A DNA stretch of 64,000 nucleotides, from positions 209,372,506 to 209,436,505 of the forward strand of contig NC_090023.1 of the NCBI RefSeq assembly GCF_037176765.1, in the 5' to 3' direction. The position numbers and the translations under genes were made by a program. The notes beneath the pieces are model-generated. The model was not told the origin of the DNA. It saw only the letters and a program-made list of their open reading frames with translations, and did not search any database. Positions 30,609 through 41,700 of the stretch are shown here, one piece after another; position 1 is the first letter of the stretch; the number at the start of each line of letters is the position of its first letter. The stretch comes from Anolis sagrei. Taxonomy: Eukaryota; Chordata; Lepidosauria; Squamata; Anolidae.

Positions 30609-32746
30609 ATGTCTGAACCAAAATTCCGCGAGGTGTTGCCCAAGCAAGGTGAGTGACCCTTCCCAGCACGATACCACAACTTTACCAAAGCCTTTTAGGA
30701 ACCCTTGTTTTAGGACTTTTAGTTTTATATTAATACATAGATTTTAACATTTTTCAGCACTATTGAATATTTGGTTTCATTATGTATTATTTCAATGTTT
30801 ATATTGTGTGTATTTTATAAATGCTGTTAGTCACTTTGGGCCCTTGAGTGGGGAAAGGCAGGATAAAATTGGCATGAATAAATAAACACATGTCACAGAT
30901 AAAACACAATACATGGTTGCCAATCTTTAGATCAGTGGTTCTCAACCTGGGATGCCCAGATGTTTTTGGCCTACAACTCCCAGAAATCTCAGCCAGTTTA
31001 TCAGCTGTTAGGATTTCTGGGAGTTGTAGGCCAAAAACATCTGGGGACCCAGGTTGAGAACCACTGCTTTAGATGAATGTGTGTTGCACAGGATCAGGCA
31101 CCTTATCTCATAGTATCCCTTTCCACCCATTTGGTTTGTGATATTATCTCAGAGAGAAAATAATTCCTAATGTTGCTCAGGACTCCACATTAACTAGGAT
31201 TAAGGGCCCAGGATCCTTGTGAAATAAATTGCATCTCTCCCCCCCCCCCCCCCCGAAAGGAATACTTCTTTAGGAATTTCTAGATCTTCCGGCTGTAAGA
31301 TTCTATGTTCAACTTCCATAGAATATAATTGGAGGTTCCAATTATTCCAAAAGAAGCTTTCTATCCCAAGGTCCTCCAACATAACTGAAGAAAGTTGACC
31401 AGCACATTGGACCTAGTGAGAACATTTTTAATCAAAATTGTGAATAATCAAAACAGCAAATATGGAGGGATGGCTGTGCTTCCCTTTACAACAATAAAAT
31501 GTTTATTTTTTGTTCTTTAATGCTGTGTGCAACTCTACTTTTTTGAATTGGACATTTATCTTTAACCATAAGAATATTGTTTATTTATTTACCGTATTTA
31601 TATATCGCCTTTCTCAGCCCAAAGGCAACTCAAGGTGGTTTACAGTTGGCAACAATTCAATATCCCCAACACATAAAATAGAATTTAAAACATTTAGCAT
31701 ATAAAATAAAAACCCATACAAAACCAATAAAAGCATAAATCATCAGCGTCTCCTTACTATTCTTTGCTGAAAAGAATATTACTTCTGTACAAAGTAATAT
31801 TCTTCTCAGCAAAGCTATCTTTCTGTTCTCATTGTTCCCATTGGAAGCAGGCTATATGTTGCCTTTGAGTCTTGACCAGCATCTATAATGCAGCATCTAT
31901 AATGCATTATACTTAGGAATAATCAACATTTCCTTCTGGAAATAGATTTTAGCTCATCGCTCATTGTTATGATATACAGATTGTTTCAAAATAATGGGCC
32001 CAATTTGCAATACTGTATCGCTGCAACCACAAACCATGAATGAAACTGTGCCACTTGAAGAAGTGGGGTATTGAATTTCAAAGGATTACTGCTAAATGCC
32101 TCTCCCAGCACATAAACAGGGCTCAGTCATTTGCAAGATGGTGACTCCACAACATAAGGTCTAACAAAAATACTTAACATTTGTGGTGGATTTTTATTGT
32201 TTTTAGATTTGTTTTTGGCTCAAAATGCATAGTAAAACTTGATAACTCATTAAACTTTTTGAAACTTTTTGTATAAACTTTTCGTGTAATTATAACACCA
32301 TGAAAAATATTGCTTTAAACTTAGGTCCATCATTTTGAAATACCCTGTATATGCCTCTGAAAATACATGTGAAGCCATTCTACAGGAGTAAATATACCTG
32401 CCCTCCGTTTTAAATTACTGCTTATTTAAGGAATATTTGGTGGAGACTTCTATGTTCTCTATCCTGCCCAGGAGCTAGTAAGTTTGCCAATTACAACCAT
32501 GGATTCTATACTGTCTGAACCAGGCTATGTAATCTAGAAGACTATGTGAATTTCATTGTTTATCTTTCCCCCCTCATTCTAGGAATGTTAGCAGTAGAAG
32601 ATGTGACTACAATGGTATTGTGTAAGCCAAAGCTGCTCCCCTTAAAATCAGTTACGCTGGAAAAGCTTGAGAAGATGCAGCGTGAAGCACAGGAAACAAT
32701 TAGGCAGCAAGAGCTTGCCCAGCAGAGTTCAAAATCAATAGAGTAA
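30609..32746 (+). CDS. BBIP1: BBSome-interacting protein 1 (two coding exons)
   Basis: BBIP1 (BBIP10) is the smallest subunit of the BBSome, the coat-like complex that moves membrane proteins in and out of cilia; it is also linked to microtubule stability and is needed for ciliogenesis. Coding exons are 30609-30648 and 32583-32746, joined within a glycine codon (donor GTGAGT, acceptor TCTAG), giving 67 residues. The protein reads [14 protein letters not shown], then [19 protein letters not shown], then a charged helix [17 protein letters not shown]. It aligns without gaps to the human core FREVLPKQG...[13 protein letters not shown]...LEKLEKM. The human 92-residue form has a longer N-terminus not seen here. 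Intron 1 has tandem acceptors (AG at 30588-30589 and 30593-30594). Intron 2 hosts hAT and mariner MITEs. Confidence 0.95.
30730..30895 (+). mobile_element. LINE 3' tail fragment
   Basis: 'tgctgttagtcactttgggcccttgagtggggaaaggcaggataaa' ending 'atgaataaataaac'. Within BBIP1 intron 2. Confidence 0.6.
30933..31066. mobile_element. hAT MITE, 134 bp palindrome
   Basis: CAGTGGTTCTCAACCTGGG and CCCAGGTTGAGAACCACTG are the ends. The 8-mer CTTTAGAT is duplicated exactly at 30925-30932 and 31067-31074. Its relatives are at 3565, 53611 and 47305. Confidence 0.95.
31588..31745 (-). mobile_element. LINE 3' tail fragment, inverted
   Basis: 'tttatatatcgcctttctcagcccaaaggcaactcaaggtgg' and 'ggcaacaattcaatatcc' are the complement of the common squamate LINE tail. 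A C homopolymer of about 15 lies upstream at 31240-31254. Confidence 0.65.
31977..32347 (+). mobile_element. Tc1/mariner-type MITE with transposase start remnant, 371 bp
   Basis: Ends are CAGATTGTTTCAAAATAATGG and CATCATTTTGAAATACCCTG, each flanked by TA. Near the middle ATGGTGACTCCACAACATAA (32139-32158) would begin a protein with MVTPQHK, resembling the N-terminus of IS630/mariner transposases. The right half is the 3' non-coding part. It is an internally deleted copy in BBIP1 intron 2. Confidence 0.7.
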
Positions 32747-32844
32747 TAGGAAAAATAAAGAATAATGTATATAGCAATTCTTTATTCACCATTATGATAG
32801 ATTGTTTGCTGATTGCAACCCTGTAAATATTTTAAAATATCTTG

Positions 32845-32850
32845 ATTAAA
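32845..32850 (+). terminator. BBIP1: BBIP1 poly(A) signal (ATTAAA)
   Basis: ATTAAA about 100 nt past the stop is followed at 20-40 nt by GT-rich 'ttttggagttctgtgattgttt', a good downstream element. An AATAAA only eight bases after the stop (32754-32759) is an alternative without such a clear GT-rich follower. Confidence 0.6.
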
Positions 32851-33014
32851 ATGGCATTTGATGTCCTCCTTTTGGAGTTCTGTGATTGTTTCTAATTCTA
32901 CCTTCTGTTATTGAACTTTGTTCAGATTGCCATTTATAAATAACATCAGTAAAATCTCTTTGTTCTTTTGAGTACATTTGCAGAAAATGTGATGCCAGGC
33001 TTTTTTCCCCGTTG

Positions 33015-33135
33015 GATGTTTTGTGCCTTCAAACTGTTTGATTTAAGGCAGCCCTAAGATGAACCCCATCATGGGATTTCCTTGGAAAGATTTGTTGCCT
33101 GGAGGGTTTCCATGACTGAGTAGGGATTTCAGCAC
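33015..33135 (-). mobile_element. Sauria-type SINE fragment
   Basis: 'ttgtgccttcaaactgtttga', 'gcagccctaagatgaaccccatcatgggatttccttgg' is the complement of the Sauria SINE 3' body. Confidence 0.65.
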
Positions 33136-33436
33136 CATGATGTTAGCCTAATGCTCATACCATTTTGCAACATTGGCTCTTTCCTATCTATAGAATGTGT
33201 AACACATGAAATGCATACCTTTTAGGTATGATACAGTCCCTGTATCCAAGGACTCATCTACTCACATCCACCAAAATATGTCCTCTAGGCATTTTCTAGG
33301 CTCTGCAGCGTGGCTCTAAGTTACTTCTGGTGGAATTTGTTCACTGCAATAGGGTTTTCTATTACTAGTGGTTTTCTGTTTTCACAGTAAATTCAGATAT
33401 GTATCCCCCATGAATACAAGGGATATACCATATATA

Positions 33437-33960
33437 AAATTTATTTATTTACCATACTTGTATTCCGCCTTTCTCAACCCCGAAGGGGATTCAAGGTGGC
33501 CTTACACAGGCAACAAGTCAATGTCGCATAAACACATACATCAATGAATAAACAAAAACAATAAAACCAACTAAATAAAACATATTAAAATAGCAATTAA
33601 AATCACAAAATCCAGGACATATTCTAGGGCCAGCCTGGATCGTCATTCAATTAAGTTATAGCTTCTTATTGCACTGCTCCCATTATTGACCAAAAGCCTG
33701 ATCCCAGCGCCATGTTTTTAGTTTATTTCTGAAGGCCAGATTGGGGGGGGGGGGGGTATCTAATTTCACTGGGGAGGGAGTTCCATAGACAAGAGGCCAC
33801 CACTGAGAAGGCCCTGTCATTCGTCCCCATGAGGAAGTGGGATCAAGAGCAGGGCCTCCCCTGACGATCTTAGCCTCCGAGGTGGGTCATAGAGGGAGAT
33901 ACATTCGAACAGGTGAGCTGGGCCGGAAGCGTTTAAAAGTGTGTAAGTTGTTTAAAACAA
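33437..33960 (-). mobile_element. LINE 3' region (L2/CR1-type), inverted
   Basis: The 3' tail complement 'attccgcctttctcaaccccgaaggggattcaaggtgg' is followed by 'ccagcctggatcgtcattcaattaagttatagc' and 'gagttccatagacaagaggccaccactgagaaggccctgtc', a well-known antisense LINE block of squamate genomes. A G run of 12 sits at about 33745-33756. The plus-strand 89-codon frame over it is antisense. Confidence 0.7.
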
Positions 33961-34294
33961 TGATTTCAGATGCCATTCAGGGACTGATTCCTGTGGCTCA
34001 CTCCTGCCAGTCAAGGGTTCTTCAGAGCATAGTGTTTAATGCAAGAGTGAATGCATCCATATTAAAAGGAGCAGCCAATACTGGGTATTACTTGATCCTG
34101 TCATAACATCAATATCTTAGCAGCATTAATGCCTGCAACCTTGTATGAAAATGTCCTCTATACTTTCCCTTTTGGATTTAAAGACACAATAATGCCAGGT
34201 CTGCAGTAATGCGTGTTAATTAAGATTTGAAAGCTGGGTTTACCCCTAGGTGCTAGTTTGCTTCCAGTCTACTAATAATGGGGGGGGGGGGGGA

Positions 34295-34662
34295 TGTCAG
34301 TGTGTAATTCATGTATGATGTGTGTTTAAATGTAATTTTATGTGATAGGATTGTGATTGTAATAGAATTGTATTGCCAGGATGTATTTTGACACAGAAGG
34401 GTTAAACAGCAAAGTAATAAGCTGTGAGAATGTGACCCTGAGTTCTTGCTCTGTGAAAGATTAGGGAGTGCCAGAGATAAACTTCCTTCCAGCTGCAGTT
34501 TGTATTTGTTCCTATCTCTTTCGGTTTGTGTTCTTCACGTCTGTCCACTGATGGTGTATGTTGTCTATTTTGAGCTGCTTAAGTAAAGCAAAAAACCTGC
34601 TTTTACTGGAGACTCCAGAGTCCATTATTCCGAGCTTCTGCGATACTCTGCTAACGCCAACA
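34295..34662 (+). repeat. Copia left LTR
   Basis: 368 bp, begins TGTCAGTGTG and ends GCCAACA. It is matched by the right LTR over almost its full length. The base run before it is poly-G. Confidence 0.92.
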
Positions 34663-37500
34663 ATAGGTTATGGGCCCACACTGACCGGGCTTGTTAACCT
34701 GGACCAGCTGACCTGCAGAGCTGCTGACCAGGTTGGAGGCTGTGATCGAAGCTGTGTGGTTTGGACTGGTGACTGGAGCCTGTTTTCACCAAGAGCTGGT
34801 GAGTGTCTTCGAAAGACTGATTCTGGGAGTAAGCAGAGTTGTGAACGGGGCGCGCTGGACCCAGAGATTGATGATCGGAAAGTGTGAAGCCGTAAAGCCA
34901 TAAAGTTGGAAACCAGAGGGGAGACTGCCAGAATCCACTGACGGTGTGAATCAGCGGCTGGGCTTGAACTCAGATCGCGAGGGTCTCCTGTGGTGAGAAT
35001 GGCTGCTTCTAATCCAATGCCAATGATTGAGAGACTGAGTGACCATAATTATAAGCAATGGTCTGTGTTTATGCAGCATCTGCTTGCGAGAGATGGCTTG
35101 CAAAGGACTATTTTAGGCACAGAAGTTGACCCAGAGAAAAATCAGAAAGGGCTGGCAAGCCTGATCCTTTGTTTGATGCCCGATCAACTGGTTCATGTGC
35201 GAGGTCTGCAAACTGCCAAGGAAGCTTGGGATGCTCTCCGCACTGTACATTTGAGAGAGAGCACACTTGGTAAAATGATATGGACTAAGAGATTGTATTG
35301 TGCCAAACTGGAGGAAGGTGGAGATGTAAGAGCACATGTGAAAAAGATGAAAGAGCTGTTCTTGGAATGCCAAACCAGAGGTGTCGATATCAGCAACAAG
35401 AATCTAAGTTATATTTTGATGTCTTCACTTAATGATGGATGGGACCATTTATTATTTTCGCAACAAACTGTGAGAGCCCAGGATCTCACGTTGGATTTAG
35501 TCTGTTCGAGAATCCTGGAAGAAGAAGGCAGACGATTGTTTGAGGGAAAACAGCATGAAGGCTGCAGGAATGAGGGGGAGTCAACACAAACGGAGACTGT
35601 TCCTGCCAGCGTGCGAACAGTAAAGGCTGAAAGGAGATGTTATGCCTGCAAGGAACCAGGACATTTGGCCAGAGACTTCAAGGCAAGGAGAAATCAACCC
35701 AGAGGCAGCCGCGCCAGAGGGGGCTTCAGCAGAGGAGGACGCCGTGGTGGTGGAGCACCGGACTTTGCTGAAGCTAGAGCGATGATGGCAGCCACAGGAG
35801 ATGCTATAGACAATGATCTGAATGAAGGTGATGGTGAAAGTGATATGAACTGTGCTGAATATGCGAATAAGGACTTGAATGTACCTTTGCATAACTCATG
35901 TGCACATTTCTTTCACAGAGTGATGGGACATGTAAGTTTTCGTGGTCTAGAAAAATTAGCTAATGTATGTCCTGAGTTAAAGATGCTCAAGTGTGATAAG
36001 TTTTTGGACTGTGCTATATGTAAACAAGCAAATATCGAAGTATACCTTCTAGTAAAAAGAAGTAAAATGAAGGCTAGTTGGCCTTTTGAGGTTGTCCATG
36101 CTGATTTGGCTGGACCTTTTCCAGAAAGTGAAGGAGGAGCTAAGTATTTCTTTGTTATAGTGGATAGATTCACTAGGTATGGATTTGTGTATAATTTAAA
36201 GAATAAGAGTGATGCCTTCTCAGTATTCAAACAATGGGTGCAGATGATTGAGAGGACTTTTCCTCACAAGGTGGCTTCTTTAGTCACAGATGGAGGTGGA
36301 GAATTTTGTAGTAATGTTTTTCAAGAATGGCTTGCAGAAACTGGTATTCAACATAAGACTACCAACCCATATACTCCAGCTGAGAATGGACTAGCAGAAA
36401 GACGCATAGGTATTATTAATAGCATGAGGAGTGTATGTTGAAAGATGCTGAGGCACCCAGTAATCTATGGGGAGAAGCACTCCATACTGCTAACTATGTA
36501 TTGAATAGAGTGTGGTGTTCAGCAATAAATCAGACTCCATTCTTTGCCCTGTATGGTAAGCCACCCAATCTAAAACATTTAAGAATTTTTGGGCAATTTG
36601 CATATGTACTTATTCCAGCCCAACAAAGAAGGAAGGGTCAACAAAAATGTCAAAAGTTACGGTTTACTGGTTATGAAGGAAATAAGTATCGTTTTTATGC
36701 AGGAAATGGAAGAATAATTCTTTCCAGAAGTGCTAATTTTGAAACGCATAGTGGATGGGAAAGGATACACTGTAATAAAGAAGTGTTTGTTCAATTTGAT
36801 AATAAAGATGATGAGACTAGAGACACAAATGTGGGTATTGAAGAGGTATTGTTGTCAGACATTGAGGAAGTGTCAAATGTTCCTTCACCACGTTCTAGAC
36901 TTAGGGATAGAAAGAAGAGAGACCTGAAGCTAGTGAGAGAACTGTAAGTGAAGAAAGCAGAGTGATACCTTGTGATGAAGTGAAGCAACAGCAGTCAGTG
37001 AAAACAGAAAGTTTAACGCCTAGTAAAAGTTCACCCAAGAATAAAACAGCAAAAACAACAGACAGGTAAAGCAGGAGGAACAAGAAGTTCAGTTGGAACA
37101 AGTAAGTGCAGGGAAGAGAGAAGAAACAAAATATATGCTCATTCCTTATTTGTCCAAGCCAGGTAAATTCCACAGAATCCCAGTAGGAAAAGACTATACT
37201 GATGATGATAACTGTGAATGGTAATCATATTGTTCAAAGAATGTAAAAGTGACGTTTTGAAGATGTGTTTTTTGCAGAAGATGTGTTTGTGTATAGTCGT
37301 TTATAAGATTGTATTCTGTATTCCCTGTGCGTATGGATTGTGATAAGAGATTGCTCTATACTGTTGTCTAGTTTGATAAATGATGTTATAAATAGAGTTA
37401 AGAAAACAAATGAATGTTACTTATAGAGGTTAAGATTTTATTGTGGTTAAGATAATGTGTATATAGTAAGGACAGAAAATTACATTTAAAGAGGGGGAAT

Positions 37501-37855
37501 TGTCAGTGTGTCATGTATGATGTGTGTTTAAATGTAATTTTATGTGATAGGATTGTGACTGTAATAGAATTGTATTGCCAGGATGCATTTTGACACACAA
37601 CAGCAAAGTAACAAGCTGTGAGAATGTGACCCTGAGTTCTTGCTCTGTGAAAGATTAGGGAGTGCCAGAGATAAACTTCCTTCCAGCTGCAGTTTGTATT
37701 TGTTCCTGTCTCTTTCGGATTGTGTTCTTCATGTCTGTCCGCTGATGGTGTATGTTGTCTATTTTGAGCTGCTTAAGTAAAGCAAAAAACCTGCTTTTAC
37801 CAGAAACTCCAGAGTCCATTATTCTGAGTTTCTGCGATACTCTGCTAACGCCAAC
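37501..37855 (+). repeat. Copia right LTR
   Basis: About 355 bp, begins TGTCAGTGTG immediately after the purine tract 'aaagagggggaat' and ends GCCAAC against a poly-G run of about 19. Confidence 0.92.
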
Positions 37856-38109
37856 GGGGGGGGGGGGGGGGGGGCAACAATTATTGCTCAACTATACATA
37901 CAGTCAAGCTCTGGGATACATCTGTTTACTCTAGCAATGGTTCATCCATGTAGCAATTGTGCAACCTTATGATACAACAAAATTAAAAGTGCTTTAAACG
38001 AACAATAAAGAGAAACCCATAGAACTTCCTTGACACAGGCTGGGGCAAGAACCTCAGCTGATTTCCAAGAGTCAATGAACACAAATTTAAACACTGATTA
38101 AGAAAAACA

Positions 38110-38743
38110 AAAGAAAACTCTGCTTCACAAAAGTTTATTTTGCAATACATTCTGCCAGAACTGTTCATTTTTCCAGTTTTGTAGAAAAAATAGATGTTCC
38201 AGCCACCATTTGCTGAACTAGTCTTAACACCAATTCATTATATTACCTGGAAAAAGATGAATGCATCTTATGATCAGACTAAATTTGTTTTAAAGAATCT
38301 AAGAAATAACTGTTTCTTCACAGCAGCAGCCAAAATAGGGTTCCAGCAGCTTAACTTGACCCATTTTTAAAGCTTTGAATAAACCAGTGATTTTACTACA
38401 AAAAACCCAACAACACTGTCCTTGAAAGAAAGGAGGGGCATACAGGTATCAATGCAAAATATGGAATGATTAGGTCAAATATGGCACTTACAAAAGAGTA
38501 GCTTATTCCAGCAAACCTCCATAGAAAGGGGGGTTACTTTTGTCGAACTACAGGTTCAGAAAAGAGAAAATGCTTAAAAAATTCTTTGCGAACACAAATT
38601 TGTACAATCTTTAGAAGTTATTTGTGCCTCAAAACAAGTGCATTTTTACAAATAAACAAACTGCACCAAGCAACTCTTGCTACAGAATATATACATGTAT
38701 ATTCCCTTTAAACATCTACAGTTGCAAGTGTTGGTTTGTGAAT
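38110..38743 (-). other. PDCD4: PDCD4 3' untranslated region
   Basis: The stretch downstream of the PDCD4 stop on the minus strand. AATAAA (complement of TTTATT at 38134-38139) is the best poly(A) signal before the copia element, giving a UTR of about 630 nt. The true end could differ, since the human UTR is longer. It carries the miR-21 site at 38499-38506. Confidence 0.6.
38499..38506 (-). promoter_or_regulatory. PDCD4: miR-21 8-mer target site in PDCD4 3' UTR
   Basis: Read on the minus strand the sequence is ATAAGCTA, a full 8-mer (seed match ATAAGCT plus A opposite position 1) to miR-21 UAGCUUAUC. It begins about 238 nt after the stop codon. The validated human PDCD4 site lies at about nt 228-249 of its UTR, so sequence and spacing both agree. 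Confidence 0.85.
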
Positions 38744-41700
38744 TCAGTAGCTCTCAGCCTTCAGGCGGCCTCCATCTCCTTCACTTACAAAGCGCTTCCT
38801 TCCCCTAAAATTAAATACACAATATGTTTTCAGAATCTCTCATTTTACTTGGCTTTACTGACAGTGGGAGTTCTTCACTAATAAAAAATTCTACAAGCAA
38901 GAAGCCATGTAGCTTTTGTTTTGTTTACTCTATTGCATAAGCAACACAAAAGTTAATGCGGTTTCCCTAAAAAAAGCTCAGGTCAAGAATGTTTGAAAGA
39001 ATGCTTCTGTGAAGCCATAAATGTATGTGATGCACAGAGACCACAATGAAGAGATACAAGAGCAGGAATGAGGAAGGTGCAAAAGGAAAAGCCCCTGCAA
39101 AGCTAAGAAAGACTATCTTGAGATTCCAGAATTAGCAGCAATTCGCACTTTCACAGTCCTACAGGAATAAGAAAGTCTAGTACAACTTCACAGTCATTTT
39201 TTTGTTTTAAAAAATAATGTAGTTAGACTTTGCAGAAATTTAAGCATAATCAAACAATGCTTCAGTAATACGGACATTAAACCGATTTAACACATGCATT
39301 TTCATCTTCTATTCATCATCTTTACAGATGTGGAAATAAAAACCAGGATAGCTCAGAAGTCTGCCCATATATACAAGCCTGAGAGAACAGAGAAGCAATA
39401 TGAGAACACAAGTTGTATAGTGATCTTCAAAGGGCATTTAGTTCCAAAACACAGCTTCATATACAGATGGGAGTTTAACATCCTCAGATGTTTAGACTGA
39501 AAGTTCCCAGCTGTGAAACTCCATTCTTGCTTCTAGGACAACATGCCCTGCACTGCAGTACAAGGAAAAAACAAGGCAGCTGCCAACTGGAAATGCCTGA
39601 GCTCAGATTAGCAAAGCAGCAAAGTCAGTGTTAAATCTCTCTCACACATGCACAGCCAACGCATGGGGTCACTTTGTTAAATATGTACCTGGAAGGACAG
39701 AGATCTCTTAATGGCTTTGATATTATTCCTGCACTAAAGCATTCCTCTACAAACCGTTCAAGCACAGAGTACGAATGTGGCACATCAAGATTAATGTCTG
39801 GAATTTCACGGTAAATCCGTTCATAGCCCTGCAACATTAGAATTAGGAAAAAATGCTTAGCACCTGTCATCAGAGTATTGCAGTTCTCAGTGAAAATTAT
39901 GTACACTTAAAATACTTCCCTATCACTCTTAGTGCTATCTTAATACGCATCTCTGTATCTGTTAACATACAGTCTGATTCCCCAGCCGTAAGTAAGAGAC
40001 ACCTCTGCCGAAGACCCTTCCAGGCAGCATAAATAATAATGAGCCAGCCAAATAGTCTGGTTTGGTAAAAGACAGGTCACTATGTTCTTCCCAATTTTTT
40101 TAAAGAAGTAAACTCTCACATTACCAAAATCTCACTTGATCCTTATATTACCTAATCTAATTCTAGTGCAAACACATGTGAAATAGTAACACAAGGAAAT
40201 CTGGATACACTTACTCTTTTCATTTGGTCCATAGTAATTACAGCAGATCTCCAGAGGGATTTCAACAAACTGAGCATCATTTTAAAGTTTGTGTCTCCAG
40301 TTGATTCTAAAACCATCACAACTGCCTAAAATATACATATATATATATAAAGTCAAATGAACTGAATATTCATTGAGAAATTGTGTAAAGGCTCTTATTT
40401 TAATATAAGAGCACTATCTCCATTAAAGAGTCAGAGGCATAATAAAAAGTACAAGACTAAAAAAGAATGTATTATAGACTATCCCATCAGTCAGAATATG
40501 AAATAGCATGGAGAGTATCCAATTAGAATATTCTGCAGTTTTGTAAGCATTATTCAGATTCAGTGTGGAAATCGCACCATATAATAGAGCAACACAAATT
40601 GAAAATTGAAAATTGATTAAAATATGAAGGAAGCAAACGAAAATGGGGGAAAGTCTCTTGAATTAAACATTAACATGTACCATTTTTCTTCAAATTTAAG
40701 TAAGGTATCGAGCTGATGTAAGTTTAGTGGTAGTCACTAAATTATGGAAAGAAGCGACTTCTTTGAAGCAGGTAACTAGTGTAAAAAAGTGCAGACTATG
40801 TACCAATAGCCGTTATGAGAAGCATATACATTTTCATATTTGCAACCAATATATTGTTACTAGCAAAGGTGAAATCTCAGTATGGTTTGCATGTTGTATT
40901 AACTATGTCATCCATATACAAGAGAAGCATTAATCCCGCCTTACTTCATAAACAAGTTCGTGGTGAAAATGGGGCACTTCTAACTCCTGAAGACAACGTT
41001 CTGCTTCAGAAACATCTCCAGAAAGAAGGTATTCTTTTAACAGCATATCAATCTAATAGATAAAAACACACAACTAGATTAGATGATGTGTTTTAAAATC
41101 TACACTTCTTTTGTAGCAGGAAAACTATTCAAATCTCCAGTATGCGCTTCTTGCAAAAGAAACCACCACTTCCTCCTCCTGCTTGCTGGTTTTTCCTCTG
41201 AAGGGCACCGCAAGAACAGCCTAGTGGTGCTATGTAAAAGGAGCAAGTGAGAAATTATCACCAATGTACTTTGTAAGTGCCACTTCCACTCTCACCACCA
41301 GCTCACTATGTCTGGGTGGGAGAGCAGAGACATTTATATCTTCAGGGAATGAAAGATGTAGAGAAAGAAGGAATACCTAATACTGGTTTTAAATCACTTC
41401 ATTGGATGTGTTGCAATAGCATATTCCCAGATTAGTTTAGTGTTTACACCTTATTTTATTTTTCTGGTTATTTAATATTTGATGTTTATTTTACTTAGCT
41501 GATATTTGTCTTTGCTGTTCTGGTATGGCACAGGTCCTGTGTGGAATCGTGCTGCGTGTTTTTGACATTGGTGTTGAGGTCTGAGGTGTGTGCAGAAAGT
41601 CTTAACAAGGTCCACTGTAACCTTGAGCCAGATTTGTTAAACTGATAATGTTATGGAACACCCATTAACGATTACATTTAAGTTGATTACCTCTTTAACA

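Larger units (their letters stand above)
34295..37855 (+). mobile_element. Ty1/copia LTR retrotransposon, broken fossil
   Basis: An LTR element of about 3.56 kb between BBIP1 and PDCD4. Parts seen: a left LTR (34295-34662); a primer-binding site just after it containing GGTTATGGGCCCA, complementary to the anticodon arm of initiator tRNA-Met, as in Drosophila copia; a Gag-like region from about 34990 with a UBN2-like domain and a CYACKEPGHLARD zinc knuckle; an integrase-like region from about 35900 with the HHCC-type and catalytic-core blocks (VHADLAGPF, FFVIVDRFTRYGF, VTDGGGEF); a purine tract before the right LTR (37501-37855). It is broken, with several breaks. The LTRs differ at about a dozen of some 350 compared sites, roughly 3%, so it is fairly recent. 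The long open frame is not a host gene. Confidence 0.92.

Noticed and set aside
34990-36947. Long open frames (483 and 170 codons) as a host gene
   Set aside because: They contain Gag zinc-knuckle and integrase features between paired LTRs, so they belong to the copia fossil.
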